Origin: Victivallis vadensis
GTDB lineage: Bacteria; Verrucomicrobiota; Lentisphaeria; Victivallales; Victivallaceae
NCBI RefSeq assembly: GCF_003096415.1
Contig: NZ_QEKH01000013.1
Span: 62,001-126,000, forward strand
DNA: 64,000 bases
Direction: 5' to 3'
The notes below the pieces were generated by a model that worked only from the letters and a program-made list of their open reading frames with translations, did no database searches and had not been told where the DNA came from. This document shows, in pieces, positions 26,294 to 34,636 of this stretch. The position numbers and the translations under genes were made by a program. Each line of letters opens with the position of its first letter. Position 1 is the stretch's first letter.

Positions 26294-26905
26294 ATGACGT
26301 TTCAGGAACAGGCCCGACGCTGCCCCGTGGTGGCGATCCTGCGCGGCATCACGCCGGAGGAGATGCTCCCCGTCTGTGAAGCACTGCGCACAGCCGGAAT
26401 CCGGCTGCTCGAAGTCCCCCTGAATTCACCGGACGCGCTGGAGAGCATCCGGCACGCGGCGGCGAAGTACCATGCCGCAGGCGAACTGCTCGCCGGAGCC
26501 GGCACGGTCCTCACTGCGCAAAATGTCCGCGACGTGGCGGCGGCGGGAGGCCGCTTCATCATTTCGCCGGATGCGAATCCCGAAGTGATCCGCGAGACCA
26601 AGCGGCTCGGCCTCGTGTCGATTCCGGGCTTTTTCACCGCGACCGAAGCCTTCACCGCGCTGCGCGCGGGCGCGGACTACCTGAAGTTCTTCCCCGCCGG
26701 GAAACTCGGCCCGGGCTATGTCAAAGACCTCAAAGCGGTCATCAAAGCCCCGATCCTTGCGGTCGGCGGGGTCGACACGGACAACATCGCGGCGTTTCTG
26801 GACGTCTGCGCCGGAGTCGGAATCGGTTCGGCGCTGTACAAGCCGGGAAAAACACCCGCCGAAATCGAGCAGGCGGCAGCGGTGTACGCCGCCGCCGTCC
26901 GTTAA
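26294..26905 (+). CDS. dgoA: 2-dehydro-3-deoxy-6-phosphogalactonate / KDPG aldolase
   Basis: 203-residue class I aldolase. It reads like DgoA over its whole length: VVAILRGITPEEML, LLEVPLNSPDALESI with Glu40, AGAGTVLTAQNV, TATEAFTALRAGADYLKFFPAGKLGP with the Schiff-base Lys131, and APILAVGGVDTDNI. PLNSP favours the galactonate-type (DgoA) over classical Eda, but both activities are possible. It begins 4 bases after kdgK ends. Its stop codon overlaps the stop of the convergent rhamnosidase in a TTAA tetramer. Confidence 0.88.
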   Translation: MTFQEQARRCPVVAILRGITPEEMLPVCEALRTAGIRLLEVPLNSPDALESIRHAAAKYHAAGELLAGAGTVLTAQNVRDVAAAGGRFIISPDANPEVIRETKRLGLVSIPGFFTATEAFTALRAGADYLKFFPAGKLGPGYVKDLKAVIKAPILAVGGVDTDNIAAFLDVCAGVGIGSALYKPGKTPAEIEQAAAVYAAAVR

Positions 26906-28482
26906 CCGGCGACGACCTCCACCCCCTCCGGAGCGTCGATCTCCGGCCTGCCGGAGCGGCTCGCCGCCACCCGGACCGGGCCGAACGGCGTCGGCACGCT
27001 GCCCTCGGCGAAGTCGAGGCCGCACAGTTCCGGGCTGACCGCCACTTTGCGGCCGCCGGGTTCGAGGAACTTCACGCCGAGCACCCGTTCGCTCAGGAAC
27101 GGCGTCGGCCCCGCCGCCCAGCCGTGGCACAGGCTGTGGCGCAATCCCCGGTAGCAGTACTTGCCGAAATCGGCGTGCAGGTCGTCTTTGCCCGGCACCG
27201 GCAGTTCCGAAATCGGCGAGGTGTTCTTCAGCCAGTCGAGGTCGAAATCCTCCCAGAAAGTGGTCGCGCCGTAATCCAGCATCCCGCCCCAGAAGCGGCG
27301 GATCAGCTCCAGCGCCGGAGCGGTCGGCTGCGCCAGAAGCATGTAGTAGCCGTAGAAGGTGCTGACGCCGCGGAACGGATCGCGCGCCAATACGTCGGAA
27401 CGGTCCGCGATTCCGCTCAACGTCAGCATCGCGGCCGCCGCCTTGCTGTCGCCGCAGTCGGGCACGTGACCCATCATCCGCCGCGCGAACTCCAGCGGGC
27501 GGGAAGCGTCGATGCCGAGCGCGCCGCAGAGCTTCGCGCCGCACTGGAATGCGCGGCACAGCAGCCCCTGCAGCCCGGCGTGCATCGCGACCGGATTGTC
27601 GTTGTTCGGCCAGTCGAGGAAGCGGCGCGGCGGCACCATTTCGGAGCCGTCCTGATTCACATACTCCTCCAGTTGCCGCAGCAGGCCGGTCAGGTACTCC
27701 CGCTGTTCCTGTAAATAGACGAGGTCGCCGCGATGCAGATAGTATTCGTACTGGTTGACGATCCACCACAGAGAATAGCTGGTGATGTTGTTCATCACCC
27801 GCGGCAGCGGCGTGTGGTCCCGCACGAAGTCGAGGCTGGCCGGAATCAGCGACACATCGTCGAATACCGACAGAATGCCGCAGATTTCCGGGTGGAGATC
27901 CCCCATCCAGACCAGCCGGTCGCGTTTGGCGCCGTCGTAGATGTAATCCTGCATATTCAGCAGCAGCGTGTAGGCGCCGGTTTCCCAGATCCGGTTCAGC
28001 CGTTCGTCGGAGCAGCGGAAGGAGCCGCCGCGCTTCAGGTCGCGGTACAGCGCGACCGCGAGCACGTTCATCAGTTCGAGCTTCGCGTCGAGCGCGTCGA
28101 TCCGCACGAAGCGGAATGCGGTGTTGCCGTATTCGAGCATCCCCATCGCCGGAACCTGCAGTTCGGTGTCGTGAATCGCGTGATCCTGATTCGGCGCTCC
28201 CATCGCCTCGCTCGCCGACTCTCCGAACCGAAGCCGGATGCGCCCCGCGCCGGAGCGGTTCACGATCCGCACCCCGCCGTGCAGTTCAACGCCGAAGTCG
28301 AGCAACAGCGCGCCGCCGGGCTGCAGAATGCAGAGACGTTCGGAACCCGAAATGGAGGGCTGGATCGCCGGATTGCCCGGCAGGATTTCCGCGTTTTGCG
28401 CCTGTTCCGCCAGCATCACGCGGTGCACCGGCAGATATTCCCGAATCCGGGCGTCCCGGATCGCATTTTTATAAATCGACAT
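26902..28482 (-). CDS. Alpha-L-rhamnosidase-like protein (GH78)
   Basis: 526 residues without a signal peptide, starting MSIYKN at an ATG (28482) after GGGAG; a TTG two codons earlier is less likely. The N-terminal beta-sandwich (LLDFGVELHGGVRIVNRSGAGRIRLRFGES near 60-90) and (alpha/alpha)6 part with LLNMQDYIYDGAKRDRLVWMGDLHPE near 180-205 match GH78 rhamnosidases, where acidic residues in DGxxRDRxxWxGD take part in catalysis. It is shorter than many family members. Likely cytoplasmic cleavage of rhamnosides from pectin side chains or glycosides. Divergent from an AraC gene that is its likely regulator; its 3' end overlaps dgoA. Confidence 0.82.
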   Translation of the reverse strand: MSIYKNAIRDARIREYLPVHRVMLAEQAQNAEILPGNPAIQPSISGSERLCILQPGGALLLDFGVELHGGVRIVNRSGAGRIRLRFGESASEAMGAPNQDHAIHDTELQVPAMGMLEYGNTAFRFVRIDALDAKLELMNVLAVALYRDLKRGGSFRCSDERLNRIWETGAYTLLLNMQDYIYDGAKRDRLVWMGDLHPEICGILSVFDDVSLIPASLDFVRDHTPLPRVMNNITSYSLWWIVNQYEYYLHRGDLVYLQEQREYLTGLLRQLEEYVNQDGSEMVPPRRFLDWPNNDNPVAMHAGLQGLLCRAFQCGAKLCGALGIDASRPLEFARRMMGHVPDCGDSKAAAAMLTLSGIADRSDVLARDPFRGVSTFYGYYMLLAQPTAPALELIRRFWGGMLDYGATTFWEDFDLDWLKNTSPISELPVPGKDDLHADFGKYCYRGLRHSLCHGWAAGPTPFLSERVLGVKFLEPGGRKVAVSPELCGLDFAEGSVPTPFGPVRVAASRSGRPEIDAPEGVEVVAG

Positions 28483-28515
28483 GGCCAACTCCCTGTTTTT
28501 GTTGCATTATTATCA

Positions 28516-28521
28516 ATTATA
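28516..28521 (-). promoter_or_regulatory. -10 element of the rhamnosidase gene
   Basis: TATAAT on the minus strand, about 35 bases before the rhamnosidase ATG, with no good -35, which would suit activation by the divergent AraC protein. Confidence 0.4.
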
Positions 28522-28542
28522 CCGTATTTTTTCCAAAAAACC

Positions 28543-28571
28543 TTGATAATCCGATCACAGAATGGTATATT
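28543..28571 (+). promoter_or_regulatory. Promoter of the AraC-type gene at 28593
   Basis: TTGATA (28543-28548), a 17-base spacer and TATATT (28566-28571), about 22 bases before the start codon. Confidence 0.55.
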
Positions 28572-28592
28572 TCGCTGAAATCAGGAGAAAAC

Positions 28593-29480
28593 ATGGATCA
28601 ATTCCCCGGCAAAGCGCCGCATTTCATCACGTCGGACCATCATTTCCACCGGGATATGCCGGTCGCGCTGCGCATCCGGGATTATTCGGAAAATTCCGAT
28701 CTGCTTCACAGCCATGAGTTTCACGAACTGGTGCTGGTGCTCGGCGGCAGCGGGCTGCACGTGTTGCAGGAACGCAGCTACCCGATCTATCCCGGAGATG
28801 TGTTCCTGATCAAGCCGCGCCAGGTGCACGGCTACCGGAATTTGAAAAAACTCAATATCGCGAACTTCCTCTATCTGCCCGACCGGCTCGCCGCGGAACT
28901 GGACCAGCTCAAATCGCTGCTGGGCTACTATGTGTTCTTCGAGAGCGATCCGCTGCTGGCCGGGCGCGCCCGTTACAAAAACCGGCTGACGCTGGAGGCG
29001 GAACGGTTCAACCAGGCGCGCGAACTGACGCTCAGGATGCGGCGCGAACAGCAGCGGCAGACGCCCGGCTGGGAGTTGATGTCCCGGCTGCTTTTCCTGC
29101 AGTTGATGCTGCTGATCTGCCGCACTTTCTCCAAAAGTGAAACCACCGGCTCGGAGGAGACGATGAAAATCGGACGCATCCTCCGCTATTTCGAGGAGAA
29201 CTATGCCCGGCCGGTCGCGCTGGCGGAAGTCGCCCGCCACTGCGGCTGCTCGGTCCCGACGCTGACCCGCTTTTTCCGGGAGGCGATGGACGACAGCCCG
29301 ATCGACTACCTGAACCGCCTGCGGCTGGACAAGGCGGCGGAGCTCCTGCGCAGCTCCCGGCTTCCGGTCACGGAAATCGCCCGGAAAACCGGATTCTGCG
29401 ACAGCAATTACCTGACCAAATGCTTCACTCGCCGCTTCGCGCTTTCGCCGCGCGCCTACCGGCAGATGAACTCCGAATGA
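28593..29480 (+). CDS. AraC-family transcriptional regulator
   Basis: 295 residues. The frame is open from 28116, but the ATG at 28593 follows AGGAGAAAAC and gives the normal AraC length. The N-terminal cupin (DLLHSHEFHELVLVLGGSGLHVLQE near 40-64; YPGDVFLIKPRQVHGYRN) is followed by HTH motifs (VALAEVARHCGCSVPTLTRFFREAMDDSPIDYLNRLRL; LPVTEIARKTGFCDSNYLTKCFTRRFALSPRAYR). It is divergent from the rhamnosidase gene, and RhaS/RhaR-like control by rhamnose is a natural guess, though not shown. Confidence 0.92.
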   Translation: MDQFPGKAPHFITSDHHFHRDMPVALRIRDYSENSDLLHSHEFHELVLVLGGSGLHVLQERSYPIYPGDVFLIKPRQVHGYRNLKKLNIANFLYLPDRLAAELDQLKSLLGYYVFFESDPLLAGRARYKNRLTLEAERFNQARELTLRMRREQQRQTPGWELMSRLLFLQLMLLICRTFSKSETTGSEETMKIGRILRYFEENYARPVALAEVARHCGCSVPTLTRFFREAMDDSPIDYLNRLRLDKAAELLRSSRLPVTEIARKTGFCDSNYLTKCFTRRFALSPRAYRQMNSE

Positions 29481-29594
29481 AAAACTTGCTTTTTCTGTGC
29501 TTTTTCGCTCCGGGGACTGTAAAAATGCGCGGGAGATGTTATATTTCTTTTATGATAATATCAATGCCCGAATGCGAGGAAATGATTTCCGCTT

Positions 29595-32144
29595 ATGATT
29601 GAACGCCGCTGGCTGGAACAGGCCGATGAAAATGGAGTCATCACCCGGATCGCCTATTTCGACAACGAAGCGGCCGGTCAACCGGTGCTGCTGATCCACG
29701 GATTCGCGGAATTTTCCTGCACCTGGGAACCGGTGCTGGAGTACCTGCCGCCGGATTTCCGCTACATCCGGCTGGATGTGAAGGGCTTCGGGTATTCGTC
29801 CAAGAACGATCCGGACCGGCTGTCGCTGTTCGACTTCACCCGCAGCACCGCCGACTTCATCCGTTCGCTGGACCTGAAGGATCTGGTGCTGATCGGCCAT
29901 TCGATGGGCGGGGCGATCTCCTCGCTGATCCTGAACTACTCCGACGTGCGCAGCCGGGTCGACAAACTGGTCCTGATCGACAGCGCCGGCATGTTCGAAC
30001 AGGTGCCGGCCTTCATCGAAACTCTGGCCGCGATGTCGCACGACAATCCGCTGCTGCGCTTCGCCAACGAGGATTTGATGGCCTATCTGATCATGCAGCA
30101 GGCCTATGCCAGCGAGATGAAGATCAGTCAGGAGCTGGTCGGAGCCTATGCCGAAGCGATGCGGCTGCCCGGTTCGCGCGAATGCGTGATCGCGGCGGCC
30201 AGACAGTTTCTGATTCCGAATGTGCCGGCTTTTCAGCAGGATCTGCGCAAGCTGCGGCTGCCGACTCTGATCATCTGGGGCGCACAGGACCGGATTATCC
30301 CGATGGAAGACGGTGAAAAATTCCACGACTGCATCGCCGGTTCACGGTTGGAGGTGCTGCCCGAATGCGGCCATTCGCCGCAGGAGGAGTGCCCGGAGGA
30401 AACCGGCAGGCTGATCGCCGATTTCCTGCTGGACGCTCCCCCGGCGCCCGCGCCGGAAACGTCAACGGAACTGCTGCCGGCGAAGGCGGCCGCCCCGGTG
30501 GTGGAATCCCGGTCGCTGCGGGAGCGTTCGATGGATCAGCTGCGCCAGTTGCGCGACGTCTACAAACTCCGGATGACCCGGCTGGTCGACCGCTGGAGCT
30601 TCGGCACGATCTTCCTGCTCGGCTTCATCAAGGTGCTGCAACTGCTGAAAAAGCTCGGCATGAGGGCCGAGGAGAACGGCTGGCGCAAGGCGACCGGCAT
30701 TTTCCTGCGCAGTGAATACTCCAAATTCGTGCTCTCCTGCTTCCGGTTGAACTATTATCACGGCAGCCGCCCCGACAATCCGGTTTCGGCCCGGCTGGAG
30801 CTGATTCACCATCTCGGCGAATACATCCGCAATCACAGCCAGCTTCACTGGTCGGCCAGCCCCGGCTGGTTCCGGCTGGGACGGCGCAAGGTCTGGTTCA
30901 CGGATGTGGCGGAGGCGTTCTACGACCGCACCGGCGAGCTGCTGTGGATCGAAATGCACTTCGACCCGGGGCGTGAAAATTTCCAGCTCCTCGACACGGA
31001 GGCGGTCAAGGCGGTGATGCGCGAAGCCGTCCGGCTGATCAACAACCTGCGCCGCCACGACAGCAAGGAGGTCAGCCGCCGGTTTTCGACCCGGCTCCGG
31101 CGCTGGGCCCGCAAAGTGCCCGGCTACAGCTATGCCGCGAGATTCGAGCTCAAGAACCTGGTGGAGCGGCTGCTGACCGCAACCTTTATCCACTGCGAAT
31201 TCCTGCCGGACGATCCGGTTGCGCTGAACGCCAGACGGCTGGCCACGCCCAATCTGCGCAAATACCGCAATCCCGGCTGGGGGCTGCTGAATGTGATCGC
31301 GCGCTTCACGCCGGATTTCCGGGAAGTCGACCTCTGGATGCAGTACCACCACGTGCCGGTCGACGGCATGCCGATGCAGGAACTGCTCGCCGACCTGAAA
31401 CACAACTGGGGGAACTTCGGGACGCTGCCGTTCCCGCCCGCCGGAAGCCCGGCGGCGAAACCGGAGGTGCAGTACGCGGGCAACCGGCTGTTCCGCTGCC
31501 GCTTCTTCGTGGACTTCGAGCCGCTGCTGGCGCTGCGCCGGGAGCTGAATGAAAAGTACGCCACGCTGATGGAAGGCCCCGCCACGGTCGCCGGAATGAT
31601 CATCTGGGGAATGGCCCAGCACCGCTTCTTCCGCAACGGCAAGATGCTCTTTCCGGTCGACACCGACCTCGAAGGGCGCAATCCGGCGGAGCGGGAACTG
31701 AGTCTGGTCTTTATCCGGGCGGGGCGCTACTTCGACCGCAACAATCCGCTGAGCTGGTTCATCAACTTCCAGAAAGAGTTCAACCGCCGCCTGTGGCGCA
31801 CCCGGCGCGGTGAAAGCGAGAGCTACGAGCTGCTGGAGCTCTATTCGATGATCCACCCGCTGTTCTACCAGATCGGCCACCGGCTGATGCCGGAGGCGAT
31901 GAGCGAATTCGTCGGTTCGATGGGCATTTCGATCCTGCGCGACTCGGAAATCTTCATCAGTCCGCTGAGCGACCTCCAGATCAACGGCTTCATGACCATC
32001 AGCAACCTGACCCAGCCGACCGAGGACGGCAAAACCGCCGGGGCGGTCTGCGCCTGCGGCACCCGCGACCAGATTCGCTTCTACCGCGAGGCGATGGAAA
32101 ATCTCGCCGCCGGCTACCGCTCTTTCCTGCAGCCGCGCGTGTAG
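29595..32144 (+). CDS. Alpha/beta-hydrolase fused to an HHxxxDG acyltransferase-like domain
   Basis: 849 residues. Residues 1-280 are a complete alpha/beta hydrolase: oxyanion motif HGF at 35-37, nucleophile elbow GHSMGG with Ser103, Asp232 in WGAQDRI, His260 in ECGHSPQE. A Pro/Ala linker (281-305) leads to a 545-residue C-terminal part with an amphipathic or membrane-associated helix near 340-360 (FGTIFLLGFIKVLQLLKK). It then carries HHVPVDG at 585-591, the active-site motif of the chloramphenicol-acetyltransferase/condensation/wax-ester synthase superfamily. No typical DFGWG is seen. No signal peptide. It stands alone between an AraC gene and a convergent beta-helix gene. A role in acyl transfer to lipid or glycan followed by hydrolysis, or the reverse, is an inference. 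The start follows GAGGA by 13 bases. Confidence 0.75.
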   Translation: MIERRWLEQADENGVITRIAYFDNEAAGQPVLLIHGFAEFSCTWEPVLEYLPPDFRYIRLDVKGFGYSSKNDPDRLSLFDFTRSTADFIRSLDLKDLVLIGHSMGGAISSLILNYSDVRSRVDKLVLIDSAGMFEQVPAFIETLAAMSHDNPLLRFANEDLMAYLIMQQAYASEMKISQELVGAYAEAMRLPGSRECVIAAARQFLIPNVPAFQQDLRKLRLPTLIIWGAQDRIIPMEDGEKFHDCIAGSRLEVLPECGHSPQEECPEETGRLIADFLLDAPPAPAPETSTELLPAKAAAPVVESRSLRERSMDQLRQLRDVYKLRMTRLVDRWSFGTIFLLGFIKVLQLLKKLGMRAEENGWRKATGIFLRSEYSKFVLSCFRLNYYHGSRPDNPVSARLELIHHLGEYIRNHSQLHWSASPGWFRLGRRKVWFTDVAEAFYDRTGELLWIEMHFDPGRENFQLLDTEAVKAVMREAVRLINNLRRHDSKEVSRRFSTRLRRWARKVPGYSYAARFELKNLVERLLTATFIHCEFLPDDPVALNARRLATPNLRKYRNPGWGLLNVIARFTPDFREVDLWMQYHHVPVDGMPMQELLADLKHNWGNFGTLPFPPAGSPAAKPEVQYAGNRLFRCRFFVDFEPLLALRRELNEKYATLMEGPATVAGMIIWGMAQHRFFRNGKMLFPVDTDLEGRNPAERELSLVFIRAGRYFDRNNPLSWFINFQKEFNRRLWRTRRGESESYELLELYSMIHPLFYQIGHRLMPEAMSEFVGSMGISILRDSEIFISPLSDLQINGFMTISNLTQPTEDGKTAGAVCACGTRDQIRFYREAMENLAAGYRSFLQPRV

Positions 32145-32154
32145 CTGCTTCGGG

Positions 32155-34488
32155 TCAGGGAGCCTGTTCCGTTACGACCGTATTGCCGTAGACCTGCAAA
32201 TCCCTGACCGAATCCGGGGCGTAGGAAACGCCGGGATCCGGGACGTGCGGCGACGCGATATAGCGGTTGCCGACGATGCGGACATTCTCCGAATGGGTCA
32301 CGTGGAACCCGGCCCGGTAGGACAGCGGCTTTTTCCGCGCGGTGGGATTCACGAACGTGTTGTTGCGGAAGGTCACATTCCCCGCGGAGCTGATGAAAGC
32401 GACCAGCCCGAAGCTGTCCTTGAAGAGATTGTTTTCAAACAGGATGTCCGAAAGGATCGGGTAAGCGGTGCGTTCCGTCGACGGGTCCGTCCTGAGATAG
32501 ACCCCCAGATAGATATCACGCGCCTTGCCGTCATTGCCGACGTCGCGCGGGTTCACGGAATCGAACCGGTTGTTCCGTATCACGATGTTGCCGGCGCCGT
32601 ATCCCTCGCTCCAGGAATTCAGAGTATAGCCGGTTTCGATCTTGATCGCTCCCATCTCATTATGCCGGAAATGGTTGTCCTCCACCGTGACATCCCGCGC
32701 CAGAAGCAGGAGTCCCCGGGCGCGGTTGTCATGAAAGAAATTGTTGCGTATGATCAGGTTGCGCGTTCCGTAATTCCGGTTGAAAAGGATGAAGCCTCCG
32801 GCCTGCGGCGCCGGAAGCTCCTCCGCGAAGGAAAGCTCATACCGGCCGGCGGCCGCGTCGACGGCCCGGACTTCCCGGACCGTGGCCGTGAAGCCGGAGG
32901 GGGAGTAGTCGCCGTGGCGCAGCTCAACCGGATCGCCCACCCGGAAAGTATCCTGCCGGGCGTTGCGGGTCACGAGGGTATGAGCGCCGGATCTCTCGGC
33001 GAATCCGGTGTTGTCGTGCGCATTCAGGCAGTCGTCGGCGCCGTAGCTGAATTCGCAGTTCTCCATTTTGAAAAAGCCGCGCGAGCGCGAAATATGGCAG
33101 TGATCCGCCGTACAGGTGATCATGCGGCGGGAAACTCCTGCCGGAGGGGCGATATTGACCCGTCGGAACTGCCAGTACTGCTGAATGCCGCCGACGGTGA
33201 AAGCATGGCCCGCGCAGGAATGGATGTCAATATCCTCCAGAGAGAGATGGCGGTTGTCCGCCATCACAAAGCAATTCATATCGTAGTAATAATGCTGCAT
33301 CCGGAAAAGCTGCCCTTCGCGGAACCGGCCGAGCCCGCCCTTCTGACGGAGCCGCAGCACATTGCCGGACAGCCATTCGGTGTCGGGCCGGTTGCGGCCG
33401 GCAAAGAATTCAAAGCCGCGGTCGAAACCTCCCTCGACGCCGACCGACCGGGTCGCCGGGTCGAAGCTGCTGACGATCGCAACGCGCAGATCCCGGCGGG
33501 GGAACCGGTCGTATTCGACGAACCGGAAGTCCACGAACTCCTCCGCCGCCTGCGCCACCTCGACCAGACTGGCAAGCGGGTCCTTCTCCCAATCCCAATC
33601 CACCTTGAAGTTGCGCAACACGACCCGCTCGCACTGCCGGATGAGGAAATTCGGCTCCCGCTTTTTGCAGTAGACAAAGGTTGCCCCGCCGCCGTCGAAG
33701 ACGAAATCCCGCAGGCCGTCGAACAGGACGGCGGCGTCGGCCGTCATGCGATAGGTTCCCGGCGGAACCCGAAGCCGGGCCGCTCCGGCGGCGCGACAGT
33801 GCGCGATGGCCCGGTTCAGGGCGGCGGTGTTGTCGGGGGCGGCCGGATTCAGACCGAACTCCGCGGCATCGACGATGGCTCCCGCCGGATTATCGGGCCG
33901 GTCTACCTCGAACTCCCGCGCCCCGGCCGGAATCCGCCAATCGTTCCGGCCGGCTGGCGCCAGATTCCGCTGAATCGGGATAAAGCCGTCCTGCGTCCCC
34001 TCCGCCAGCTTGAAGTCGGTGATCTCTCCTTTCAGGCGACGGAAAGCATGAATCTGAAAAGCGTAGTCTTCCGCCTCCGTCCCGGCCCGGAACCGCAGAG
34101 TGACCGGCCGGAACTCCGTCCGGCCGCCCTCGTTGTGCCGCAGGGAATCCAGTGAAGCATCAGCGGCGGAGACGGGGCGGCAGAGAAAATGGAAAAAACG
34201 GCGCGCCGCATCCGGCTCCTCAACCCTGCAGCGGAAAGTGGCCACATAATTTCTTCCCGGTTTCAGAATCCCGGCTTTGGTGCGGAACAGCCAGTTCCAG
34301 TCATTCGCGGCCCGGGTGGTGTCGATCCGCAGCGTGTCCCGGTCGGGAGAGAGCTGCACAAAAAGCCCGTTCAGGGTAAAAGAAGAGGAAGCGCCAAAGC
34401 CTTCCTGAAGGACCGCCGCATCAGCCGCCGGCGCCGCAAATACAAAGGCCGCCGCAACCGGCAGCGCGGCCAGCAGGATTCTGAACAT
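32155..34488 (-). CDS. Secreted right-handed beta-helix protein (polysaccharide-active, GH110-like)
   Basis: 777 residues starting at an ATG (34488) six bases after GGAGGG. Signal peptide of about 23 residues (MFRILLAALPVAAAFVFAAP). A beta-sandwich N-terminus (about 25-170) is followed by a parallel beta-helix with RVPPGTYRMTADAAVLFDGL near 240, RNFKVDWDWEKDP near 300, and a run of turns such as NLIIRNNFFHDNRARGLLLL and DVTVEDNHFRHNEMGAIKIE. NFKVDWD and GADDCLNAHDN recall GH110 alpha-1,3-galactosidases, but pectate-lyase-type enzymes share this fold. Probably an exported enzyme acting on a complex glycan. Convergent with the hydrolase-acyltransferase gene (10-base gap). Confidence 0.75.
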   Translation of the reverse strand: MFRILLAALPVAAAFVFAAPAADAAVLQEGFGASSSFTLNGLFVQLSPDRDTLRIDTTRAANDWNWLFRTKAGILKPGRNYVATFRCRVEEPDAARRFFHFLCRPVSAADASLDSLRHNEGGRTEFRPVTLRFRAGTEAEDYAFQIHAFRRLKGEITDFKLAEGTQDGFIPIQRNLAPAGRNDWRIPAGAREFEVDRPDNPAGAIVDAAEFGLNPAAPDNTAALNRAIAHCRAAGAARLRVPPGTYRMTADAAVLFDGLRDFVFDGGGATFVYCKKREPNFLIRQCERVVLRNFKVDWDWEKDPLASLVEVAQAAEEFVDFRFVEYDRFPRRDLRVAIVSSFDPATRSVGVEGGFDRGFEFFAGRNRPDTEWLSGNVLRLRQKGGLGRFREGQLFRMQHYYYDMNCFVMADNRHLSLEDIDIHSCAGHAFTVGGIQQYWQFRRVNIAPPAGVSRRMITCTADHCHISRSRGFFKMENCEFSYGADDCLNAHDNTGFAERSGAHTLVTRNARQDTFRVGDPVELRHGDYSPSGFTATVREVRAVDAAAGRYELSFAEELPAPQAGGFILFNRNYGTRNLIIRNNFFHDNRARGLLLLARDVTVEDNHFRHNEMGAIKIETGYTLNSWSEGYGAGNIVIRNNRFDSVNPRDVGNDGKARDIYLGVYLRTDPSTERTAYPILSDILFENNLFKDSFGLVAFISSAGNVTFRNNTFVNPTARKKPLSYRAGFHVTHSENVRIVGNRYIASPHVPDPGVSYAPDSVRDLQVYGNTVVTEQAP

Positions 34489-34582
34489 CTGATTCCCTCC
34501 CTGAAATAAAAACATTGACTTCCCCGGATATACCATGAATCAAACCGCCTCCCCGGTCAAGCGGAAAAGCGAAAAAAACGGC

Positions 34583-34614
34583 AAAAAAAAATCCCCCGGA
34601 CCGAAGCCCGGAGG
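34583..34614 (-). terminator. Rho-independent terminator after the LysM gene
   Basis: A 9-bp stem closed by a TTCG tetraloop (34593-34614), followed on the minus strand by a run of nine T (34583-34591). It ends the coaE-rho-ftsB-like-LysM unit. Confidence 0.85.
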
Positions 34615-34636
34615 AGAGGTTTCATCGCGAACCGGA

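Noticed and set aside
29420-29602. 60-codon open frame before the hydrolase fusion
   Set aside because: Overlaps the end of the AraC gene and the start of the fusion gene in another frame, with no ribosome site.
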